A stretch of 64,000 bases of DNA from an uncultured Myxococcales bacterium (GTDB lineage: Bacteria > Myxococcota_A > UBA9042 > DTJE01), in contig CALJUR010000069.1 in the NCBI GenBank assembly GCA_937975765.1, forward strand, positions 1 to 64,000, read 5' to 3'. The position numbers and the translations under genes were made by a program. This document shows positions 9,118 through 16,453 of the stretch, piece by piece; the stretch's first letter is position 1; every line of letters begins with the position of its first letter. The notes under the pieces are model-generated. The model saw only the letters and a program-made list of their open reading frames with translations. It made no database searches and had not been told where the DNA came from.

Positions 9118-12100
9118 ATGGAAACGCGGTCGATCGGTTGCTGGAAGGCCCTGGGACTCTCCCTGTCCCTGGCGATGCTGGCGGCGGCCGCCTGCGGGAA
9201 CGGCCCGGCGGACGGGGAGGTTCCGGGCCCGGACAACGGGATCGATGCCGGGAATGACGCGCCGGCGGGAGACCTGCCGGGCGACCCCTCGGGCGAGCAG
9301 CCGGCCGAGGATGCCGAGGTCGAGGGGCCCGTCGAGGATGCCTTCGACCTGCCCGCCGATACTTCCCCCCCACCCCCGGTCGAGAACGGCGGCGTGACCG
9401 CGCGGGCGTCCGGCACCCAGGTGCTGCTGGAGGGCGACCGGGTGAGGATCGTCGTCGACCCGGCTGCCGGTCGCTACCGGGTGGAGCGGGCCGCGGACGG
9501 GGTTCCGGGTTTCGGCTGGACGCGCGTGGTGGACGGTGCCGAGTCCCGGACGCAGTACCTGGAGTGCGTGGACGACACGGAATTCGGCGACCCGGCCTGC
9601 GAAGAGAGGGATGCCTCGTCGGGCGGACCGGGCACCGGGACGTGGGACGCGGCGCCCTTCGAGGATGCGCTGGGCCAGGGCGTGGAGTTGCGGTTGCGGC
9701 ACGAGCCCTCCGGCGACGGGCCCGTCCTGGTCACCCGGCTGCAGGTCCGGGGCGGCACGGCCTTCGTGACGGCCGATGTGACGGCGGCCTGGACGGGTGG
9801 TGACGCCGGCACGACCCGGCGCCTGCTGGGCCTGTCGCCCCTGGCCGCGGACGGCGACTCGGGCGGGGCGCTGTACCTGGGGCCCGACCCGTCCACCCAC
9901 CGGATCCTCGACGACGGCTACGACATCTACTTCGACTACGAGGCCCGGGTCGCCCCGGTGGGCAGCGGGACCTCGCTGCTGTTCCCCCCGGGGGTGGCCT
10001 CGAACTGGGCCGCGGGGGTGCAGGATCCCGTGTCCGGTGCCGCGCTGGTGGCGGGCTTCCTGTCCAGCCGCAAGGGTGCGGGGATGGTGGTGGTGGACTT
10101 CGACCCCGCCTCGGCAACCGTCCTGCGCGAGGAGGGGCGACCGGATCGCCTGGGCATGACCCGCTTCGAGGGCCGCTGCCACTACCTCGGGGGCCGGGCC
10201 GCGACGCCGCTTCCCGGGGGGGAGGAGGGGGTGGCGGACCTGGGCGGCGCCCGGGGATTGAGGTCCGAAACCTTCTGCGTGGAGCCGTTCCCAGCCACCG
10301 CCCAGGAGGGCCTGGAGGCCTTCGCGCAGCGCTACGCGAGGCGCATCGGCAAGAAGGTCCGGACGGACGTCCCCGCCAGCTGGAACTCCTGGGGCGGCGG
10401 CCACGGGTCCGGCGGGTACGGCACGGCCATCGACGAGGCGCTGATCCTGCAGAACCTGGACCTGGCCGCGTCGGACTTCCTTCCCCACGGGATGCGATGG
10501 TTCGTGGTGGACGACGGCTGGGAGACGGCCGTCGGCGACTGGTGGCCGAACCCCGCGCGCTTCCCGGACCACGAGGAGGACGGGGTCGTCCTGGACGGCA
10601 TGGCCTGGATGGCCCGGCAGATCCGGGACCGCGGCATGATCCCCGGCCTGTGGATCTCGCCCTTCACGCTGCACGAGGACAGCCTGACGCTGCTGCAGCA
10701 CCCCGACTGGGTGGCCGACGTCGCGGACCTGGGCGCCGCCTTCGTGCCCTCGGACGAGCGCCTGCTGGACCTGACGAACCCCGAGGTGCTGGACTGGCTG
10801 GCGCAGCGGTTCCGGCAGATCACGCAGGAGTGGGGCTACCGCTGGATCAAGATGGACTTCAGCTACTTCGCCATGTTCGCGGCGAACCTGCGCGACGCGG
10901 ACGTTTCCGCCACCGAGGCGTACGTGAACGCGCTGGACGTGATCCGGGAGGCGATCGGGCCGGACACCTTCCTGCTGCTGGTGTCCGCCACCGGCCTGAC
11001 CTTCGACGTCGCCGACGGGAACCGCATTACGCTGGACAACGAGCCCTGGTGGGGCGACCCGGCCGGCTCCGGGGACCAGGGCATCAAGGTCACGGTCGCG
11101 ACGGTGGCCCGCCGGTACTGGATGTCCCACAACCTGTGGATCAACCACCCGGACCTGGTCTTCTTCCGGGACGCCTACGGGCTGACGATGGGCGAGGCGC
11201 GCGCCTTCGCGTCGCTGGTGGCCCTGACCGGGGGCATCGTGAAGATGGGCGAGAACTTCGTCGACCTGCACGCCCACCCGGAATGGCGCGAGGTGGTGTA
11301 CCGGATGCTGCCGGTGTACCCGCGCTCCGCGCGACCGCTGGACCTGTTCGTACGCGAGTACCCCGAGCGCTGGCTGCTGCCGGTCGATCGGGAGGACCGG
11401 CATTGGCACGTCCTCGGGCTGTTCCACTGGGGCCGGAACCGCGACGTCGGAGGGGCCTGGGAGCCGGCGGACGGCCAGCCGGAGGCAGCGCGGGAGTTCG
11501 ACGTGGACCTGGCGGCGGCCGGGGTGGCGGATGCCGGGACGGACGTGCTGGCGCTGGACGCCTGGGACGGGACCTGGGAGTGGGTGACCGGCGGGCACGT
11601 CCGGCGCACGCTCGATCCGCGTACGGGGCGCGTGCTGGTGCTGCACCCGCGCCCGTCGCGCCCCGCCCTGGCGGGCACCACGCTGCACCTGCTGGGAGGC
11701 GCGGTGGAGGTGGCGGGCCAGTCGTGGGACGCCGCGTCGGGGCGGCTGCGCGTCGAACTGGATACCGTTGCGGGGCGCGACGTGACGGCCTTCGTGATGG
11801 ACGGGGGATGGCCGCTGGGCTCGGTCCGGGTGGCGTCGATCTCGGACGCCGCGGCCGGGCCCGTGGCCGATCCCGTCGTGGACTGGCGGGACGGCATCGC
11901 GGCGGTGACCTTCCGGGCGACGGCATCGCGGACCCGGCTGGAACTGGCCTTCACCGAGGCGCAGCCGAGGGAGGCGGTGTCCTGCCCGGCCGGTTCGGCC
12001 CCGCCCGGCTCGCTGGTCGACAAGGCGGCCTACCTGGACCAGAGGGTGTCCTCGAAACTGCTGGACGACGGCCTGATCCGGACGGTCCGCGAGGATGGCG

Positions 12101-13347
12101 ACGGGAACGTCGTGTCGCGGGAACACCAGCCCAGCACCGGCCTGTGGACCGCGATCTACCTGGCTTCCCAGTCCTTCCGGTGGGCGGTGACGCACGACAC
12201 CCAGGCCCTGGAAAACGCCCGGAAGGCGGTCGAGGGCCTGCACCACCTGGCGGCCGTGACCGGGATCCCGGGCCTGTACGGGCGGGCCTACCAGCGTCCG
12301 GGCTTCGCCTACACGAACGATGCCGCGGGCCACGCGCACTGGGTCGCGTCCACGGCACCGGGCTACGAGGGCTGGTGGTGGAACGACGACGTCAGCAAGG
12401 ACACCATGGACGGCATCGTGTTCGGATACGCCGTGGCGCTGGACCTGCTGGAGGACCCCGGCATCCGCGCGGCGATCCGGGCCGACCTGCTGGCCTTCGC
12501 GCGGCACCTGGTGACGAACGGCCTGCAGATCATCGATCACACCGGCCAGGTGACCGAGCACGGCCGCATGATGTACGGCGTCATCGACGACTTTCCGGGC
12601 TTCAACGCGATGCTGACGATGTCGTGGCTGAGGACCGCGGTGGACGCGTTCGAGGAGATGCCCGCGGCGGATCGGGTGGCCTGGGACGGGCCGGACCTGC
12701 GCCACTTCCTCGACGACTGCCTGCTGCGGCTGGGGGACCGCCGGGACTGCCCCGACCTGGACGGGGTGGACCTGGGCTCGTACCTTGACGTGGCCGAGAG
12801 CCTGATGGTCCTCTACGTCGCCGGCTGCATGACCAGCTATGACCAGATCGACATGATCTTCCAGGCGGTGTACCCGCTGCTGCGGCGCGAGCGCCGGCCC
12901 GCCGTCCGCGACCGCCTGCTGGCGCTGCTGGACCGCGGCATCTGGGAGCCCGCCGAGGAGGGGATCGCCCCCCCGGTGCACCGCTCGACCCACAGCCTGT
13001 ATATCTTCCTGCACGGCGCGATGCGATGGCCCGGCGTGGCGCCGACCTTCCGGCCCGCCTGGGAGGATGCCACATGCACGCTGGACGGGCTGCCGCGGGA
13101 CCGGCGGGACCTGGGGGCGACGGCCCCGGGCATCGAGGCCGCCTGCACGAACCGGATGGGGAGGGGCAACGCCGCCCAGGTGATCCCGCTGGCGCTGCGG
13201 GACTACGACAACTACCTGTGGCGCCTGGATCCGTACGAGATCCCGCAGGCCCGCGAGGCCGTGCCCGACCGGGTCTACTCCCCCGAGGACTTCCTGCTGG
13301 CGTACTGGCTGGGACGGTACGCGGGCTTCGTGTCGGCCGGGCAGTAG
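9118..13347 (+). CDS. Lipoprotein glycosidase: GH36-like domain plus C-terminal helical domain
   Basis: A 1409-residue exported lipoprotein; the signal peptide ends in MLAAAAC and an acidic linker of about 60 residues follows. Residues about 90-900 resemble GH36/GH27-type alpha-galactosidases: a beta-rich N-domain, then a barrel with RGMIPGLWISPF, the probable nucleophile Asp580 in WIKMDFSYF and the probable acid/base Asp640 in ITLDNEPW, then a beta-sandwich. Residues about 960-1409 are a second domain rich in helices and Trp/Tyr/Asp (EHQPSTGLWTAIYLA, FAYTNDAAGHAHW, WWWNDDVSKDTMDG), like an alpha/alpha-barrel sugar hydrolase or epimerase. ATG 9118 has GGAGGT 5 nt upstream. It is divergent from tetR and stands alone. 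It probably degrades an alpha-linked polysaccharide at the cell surface; sugar specificity cannot be read. Confidence 0.78.
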   Translation: METRSIGCWKALGLSLSLAMLAAAACGNGPADGEVPGPDNGIDAGNDAPAGDLPGDPSGEQPAEDAEVEGPVEDAFDLPADTSPPPPVENGGVTARASGTQVLLEGDRVRIVVDPAAGRYRVERAADGVPGFGWTRVVDGAESRTQYLECVDDTEFGDPACEERDASSGGPGTGTWDAAPFEDALGQGVELRLRHEPSGDGPVLVTRLQVRGGTAFVTADVTAAWTGGDAGTTRRLLGLSPLAADGDSGGALYLGPDPSTHRILDDGYDIYFDYEARVAPVGSGTSLLFPPGVASNWAAGVQDPVSGAALVAGFLSSRKGAGMVVVDFDPASATVLREEGRPDRLGMTRFEGRCHYLGGRAATPLPGGEEGVADLGGARGLRSETFCVEPFPATAQEGLEAFAQRYARRIGKKVRTDVPASWNSWGGGHGSGGYGTAIDEALILQNLDLAASDFLPHGMRWFVVDDGWETAVGDWWPNPARFPDHEEDGVVLDGMAWMARQIRDRGMIPGLWISPFTLHEDSLTLLQHPDWVADVADLGAAFVPSDERLLDLTNPEVLDWLAQRFRQITQEWGYRWIKMDFSYFAMFAANLRDADVSATEAYVNALDVIREAIGPDTFLLLVSATGLTFDVADGNRITLDNEPWWGDPAGSGDQGIKVTVATVARRYWMSHNLWINHPDLVFFRDAYGLTMGEARAFASLVALTGGIVKMGENFVDLHAHPEWREVVYRMLPVYPRSARPLDLFVREYPERWLLPVDREDRHWHVLGLFHWGRNRDVGGAWEPADGQPEAAREFDVDLAAAGVADAGTDVLALDAWDGTWEWVTGGHVRRTLDPRTGRVLVLHPRPSRPALAGTTLHLLGGAVEVAGQSWDAASGRLRVELDTVAGRDVTAFVMDGGWPLGSVRVASISDAAAGPVADPVVDWRDGIAAVTFRATASRTRLELAFTEAQPREAVSCPAGSAPPGSLVDKAAYLDQRVSSKLLDDGLIRTVREDGDGNVVSREHQPSTGLWTAIYLASQSFRWAVTHDTQALENARKAVEGLHHLAAVTGIPGLYGRAYQRPGFAYTNDAAGHAHWVASTAPGYEGWWWNDDVSKDTMDGIVFGYAVALDLLEDPGIRAAIRADLLAFARHLVTNGLQIIDHTGQVTEHGRMMYGVIDDFPGFNAMLTMSWLRTAVDAFEEMPAADRVAWDGPDLRHFLDDCLLRLGDRRDCPDLDGVDLGSYLDVAESLMVLYVAGCMTSYDQIDMIFQAVYPLLRRERRPAVRDRLLALLDRGIWEPAEEGIAPPVHRSTHSLYIFLHGAMRWPGVAPTFRPAWEDATCTLDGLPRDRRDLGATAPGIEAACTNRMGRGNAAQVIPLALRDYDNYLWRLDPYEIPQAREAVPDRVYSPEDFLLAYWLGRYAGFVSAGQ

Positions 13348-13375
13348 CGTCGCGGGGGCGCGAAGGACCGGCGGG

Positions 13376-13810
13376 TCACTCCACCGACCGGACGGCCGTG
13401 ACGAAGTACGCGGTGTCCCCGAAGCAGGACAGCGGGACGCCCACGTGCTGCTCGTACGAGAGGGCGACCCGCCTCCCGATCAGCCGGTCGATCTCCGTCG
13501 CGACCCCGGCGTCCCGGACCGTGAACTGGAAGATCTCGGCCGGCTGGCCGGGCAGGTTCACCAGCGCCAGGTCTCCCTCCCACGTCTTGCAGACCCATCC
13601 CCTGCGGGAGAACTTCTGGACGTAGCCGGCACGCTCGCCGTCCGAGAACGCGTAGTGGAGCGCCATCCACGTGTAGGCCGCGAACAGCAGGGCCAGCGCC
13701 GCCAGGCCGCCCGCCATCCAGCCCAGGATCCTCGTGGCCAGCGGCCGCCGGTTCACGGACCCCGAGGCCTGGGGGGCGGGAACGTCGGGCTGATCGGGCG
13801 TGCGGGACAT
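13376..13810 (-). CDS. Conserved small membrane-anchored protein
   Basis: A 144-residue protein with a Pro-rich cytoplasmic N-tail, one TM helix (ILGWMAGGLAALALLFAAYTW, residues about 28-50) and a soluble domain with YSDGERAG-like and GWVCKTWEGDLAL sequences. I recall similar small proteins with the SDGERAGYVQKFSRRGW signature in many Gram-negatives, sometimes wrongly named 6-phosphogluconate dehydrogenase; their function is unknown. It has two Cys in the exported part (in WVCKTW and PLSCFG) that might pair. It is convergent with the glycosidase gene, the gap being 28 bp, and faces away from the arsR-like operon. Confidence 0.75.
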   Translation of the reverse strand: MSRTPDQPDVPAPQASGSVNRRPLATRILGWMAGGLAALALLFAAYTWMALHYAFSDGERAGYVQKFSRRGWVCKTWEGDLALVNLPGQPAEIFQFTVRDAGVATEIDRLIGRRVALSYEQHVGVPLSCFGDTAYFVTAVRSVE

Positions 13811-13872
13811 GGGGGACTCCCTTGCCGGATGGCCGAGTCTAGCGCAGTTCGCATCGCGGAATCACTTCCCTC

Positions 13873-13919
13873 TTGACTCCGGATTCGTGTTCGTAGATTC
13901 TAACGAACGTTTGAATCTA
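13873..13919 (+). promoter_or_regulatory. arsR-rhodanese promoter with 26-bp palindromic operator
   Basis: A TTGACT -35 box (13873-13878) precedes a -10-like TAGATT (13894-13899) by 15 bp. The -10 sits in a nearly perfect 26-bp palindrome at 13894-13919: arms TAGATTC and GAATCTA outside, AACG and CGTT inside, with only the central bases and one internal pair mismatched. It is AT-rich in a GC-rich genome and ends 2 bp before the start codon. This is the layout of an ArsR-family autoregulatory operator. Confidence 0.75.
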
Positions 13920-13921
13920 GG

Positions 13922-14626
13922 ATGGCCACGATGCCCGGACCCGGCTCCGCTCCCGACGAGGACTTCAAGGCGTTCGCCTACGGCCAGTTCGCGCGCATCG
14001 GGAAGGCCCTGTCCTCGCCGGCCCGCCTGGTGCTGCTGAACGTCCTGGTCCAGGGACCCCACACCGTCGAGGAGGCGGCCCGGGAATCCGGCACGTCCAT
14101 CGCGAACGCCAGCCATCACCTGCAGATCCTGAAGGCGTCGGGGCTGGTGGAGGGGCGGCGCCAGGGACAGAGCGTCGTCTACTCGGTCGCCGGCGAGGAG
14201 GTCCAGTCCTTCTTCCACGCGATGAAGGGACTGGCCGTGGAACGGTTGACGGACCTGCAGCGGGCCCTGCAGGAGATCGCCGACAGCCCCACGCGGGCGC
14301 AGGCGGTGGGACGGGACGAACTGCTGCAACTGGCCCGCAACGGGGACGCGGTGGTCATCGACGTCCGGCCCGAGTCGGAGTTCCGGACGGCGCACCTGCC
14401 CGGGGCGGTTTCCGTGCCCCTGGCGGAACTGGAGCGACATCTCGACGCGCTTCCGAGGGATCGCGAAGTGGTGGCGTACTGCCGGGGGCGCTATTGCCTG
14501 CTGGCGGACAAGGCGGTGGAGAAGTTGCGTGCCTCGGGATTCCGGGCCCGCCGCAGCGACGTGGAGATCGTGGGATGGCGCCAGGCGAACCAGCCCCTGG
14601 AGGGCGTGTCGGACCGGGCGCGATGA
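13922..14626 (+). CDS. ArsR-family regulator fused to a rhodanese domain
   Basis: A 234-residue protein. Residues about 20-100 are an ArsR winged helix (ALSSPARLVLLNVLVQGPHTVEEAA, recognition helix ANASHHLQILKASGLV, wing GRRQGQSVVYSV). Residues about 130-225 are a rhodanese domain with active loop CRGRYC (Cys187-Cys192) after IDVRPESEFRTAHLPGAV. ArsR-rhodanese fusions are known in many bacteria and are thought to sense sulfane sulfur or related electrophiles through the rhodanese Cys. The second ATG (13931) has AGGATGG before it and may be the true start. It heads the operon with the multihaem cytochrome and tetra-rhodanese lipoprotein and probably represses it via the 13894-13919 palindrome. 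Confidence 0.9.
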   Translation: MATMPGPGSAPDEDFKAFAYGQFARIGKALSSPARLVLLNVLVQGPHTVEEAARESGTSIANASHHLQILKASGLVEGRRQGQSVVYSVAGEEVQSFFHAMKGLAVERLTDLQRALQEIADSPTRAQAVGRDELLQLARNGDAVVIDVRPESEFRTAHLPGAVSVPLAELERHLDALPRDREVVAYCRGRYCLLADKAVEKLRASGFRARRSDVEIVGWRQANQPLEGVSDRAR

Positions 14627-14640
14627 AGCGGAGGCAAGCC

Positions 14641-16368
14641 ATGAGGCGACGCGCGCTGCTGCTGCTGGCGGCCGGCTGGGCCGTCGGCGCGGCCGGCTGC
14701 GGGGCAGGCGGAGGGAACGACCCGGGCCGGGACGTCCTGGCCGACATCGTGCCCGAGGTCCCGGCCGACCCGGGGGCCGAGGTGGCGGCCGAGGTGCCCC
14801 CCCAGGAGGTTCCCGCGGAGGTCGCTCCCGAGGTGCCGGCCGGCGAGATCCCCGGGGAGGACCTGGCGTCGCCGGAACTGCCCGCGGGGGACGAGGGCCT
14901 CGCGGACGCGCTGCCGGACGATGCCGCGTCCGGCGACGAGTCCCCGGCGGACGTGCCGGCCGGCGACCTGCCCCCGGAAGACGCCCTGGATCCGGATGTC
15001 CCGGACGCGGCGGATCCGGGTACGGCCGACCCCGCTTCCGGGGACGACCCGGGGCCCGACGTGCCGGCCGACGTGACCCAGGTGCCCGCCTCGGCCTGCA
15101 TCAACTGCCACACCGACTACCCGACCCTGAAGGTGCTGCTGCCCGAGGATCCGGGCGGCGAGGTCGAAGGAGGGGGTGGTTGAGGCGGCTCCCTGCCTCC
15201 GGTGGAGGCAGCGAAGAAGGTGCTGATCAGCCTGGGCAACAAAGGTTCACCGGCGGACCTGGACTTCCACATGGCCATGCGCACGTGCGAGGACTGCCAC
15301 GGCGGCGACCCGACCGCGATGGGCGACCCCGAGGCCGCGCACGTCGGCCTGGTCAAGGACCCCTCGGGCCTGGGCCAGCGGGGATGCCTGCCCTGCCACG
15401 AGACGATCGTGAAGGACCACGCCCTCAGCATGCACGCGACGCTGCAGGGCGAGCGGAAGACCCTGGCCACCCGCTACGGCGTGGGGACCTTCGAGGAGTG
15501 CCCCGCCAAGGCCCGGGAGGGGTACAACGGCGAGTGCACGTCCTGCCATGCCACCTGCGGCGACTGCCACGTCAGCCGGCCGGACAGCAGTGGCAAGGGG
15601 CTGATCAAGAACCACGTCATCGGGAAGGTGCCCAGCCAGAAGTACCAGTGCATGGGCTGCCACGGCGCACGGATCGGCGACGACTTCATGGGCAACGACG
15701 AGGAGGGGCGACTGCCCGACACCCACTTCGCGCGCGGCATGACCTGCATGTCCTGCCACGACGCGGCCGAGATGCACCAGCCGGCCGGTGACGCGGCCCA
15801 CCGGTACGAGGCGCCGGGCCTGCCCCAGTGCGAGGATTGCCACGGGAACAAGAACAAGGCCAACGCCTACCACCTGATGCACTGGAATACGCTTTCCTGC
15901 TACACCTGCCACTCCCAGCCCTACGCCAACTGCCAGGGCTGCCACGTGGCCGGGGTCTACAAGGACGACGAGGCGTACCAGGAGAACAACCCCTTCCGGG
16001 CCTTCAAGATCGGGCGCAACCCGCTGGCCGGCAAGCGCTTCGCCTTCGGCCTGCTGCGCCATGCCCCGGCGACGCCGGACGGCTTTGCGCCGTGGGGCGC
16101 CGAGGATCCGCCGGCCTTCGACGCCGTGTCGACCTGGAAGTACACGTCGCCGCACTCGATCCTGCGGTGGACGTCGAGGACGAAGGTGGCGGCCGGGGCC
16201 GAGTGCGGGGCCAACTGCCACCTGGCCGGCGACATGGGGGGCAGCCAGGCCAATCGCGGCCTGTACCTGTTCCAGGCGGACGTCGAGGCGGGCTGGCCCC
16301 TGGAGGTCGGCGCCAACGCATCCGTCGTGGTGGATGGCCTGCTGCCCGAGGGGTGGGAGGCCCCCTGA
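14641..16368 (+). CDS. Multihaem c-type cytochrome lipoprotein with in-frame UGA (candidate selenoprotein)
   Basis: Two open frames in the same reading frame are split by one TGA (15181-15183, codon 181). The first carries the start (ATG 14641, GGAGG 6 nt upstream), a lipoprotein signal ending in VGAAGC, a long acidic linker and the first haem site (CINCH, Cys153). The second carries CEDCH, CLPCH, CTSCH, CGDCH, CMGCH, CMSCH, CEDCH, CYTCH, CQGCH and one CxxxCH (CGANCH), but has no start, RBS or export signal of its own. Haem attachment needs export, so the halves make sense only if read through. The TGA sits in a Gly-rich GGGG-X-GG context and is followed at 15193-15211 by a perfect hairpin with a GGU loop, matching bacterial SECIS rules. 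Read as Sec the protein has 575 residues and 11 haems, and should be lipid-anchored electron-transfer machinery. A nonsense mutation or sequencing error is the alternative. Confidence 0.8.
15184..15211 (+). promoter_or_regulatory. Candidate bacterial SECIS element
   Basis: Directly after the in-frame TGA (15181-15183), CTGCCTCC (15193-15200) pairs perfectly with GGAGGCAG (15204-15211) around a three-base loop GGT (15201-15203). The first loop G is the 18th base after the TGA. Bacterial SECIS hairpins bound by SelB usually have a short apical loop with a G at its start, 16-37 nt after UGA, which this meets. Position, stem and loop are seen; SelB binding is inference. Confidence 0.7.
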
Positions 16369-16453
16369 CCGGATCCTGGAGCAGGGCCCGGGGCGGAAGG
16401 GCCGCCCCGGGCGTGCAGTCGCTGGGAGGTACGGAAAACCGACAGGAGGTTCC

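Noticed and set aside
14641..16368. Two separate genes, a small lipoprotein (14641-15183) and a cytoplasmic multihaem protein (from 15202).
   Set aside because: Both lie in the same frame. The second lacks start, RBS and export signal, and haem motifs run across the break, so one protein interrupted by TGA is the simpler reading.
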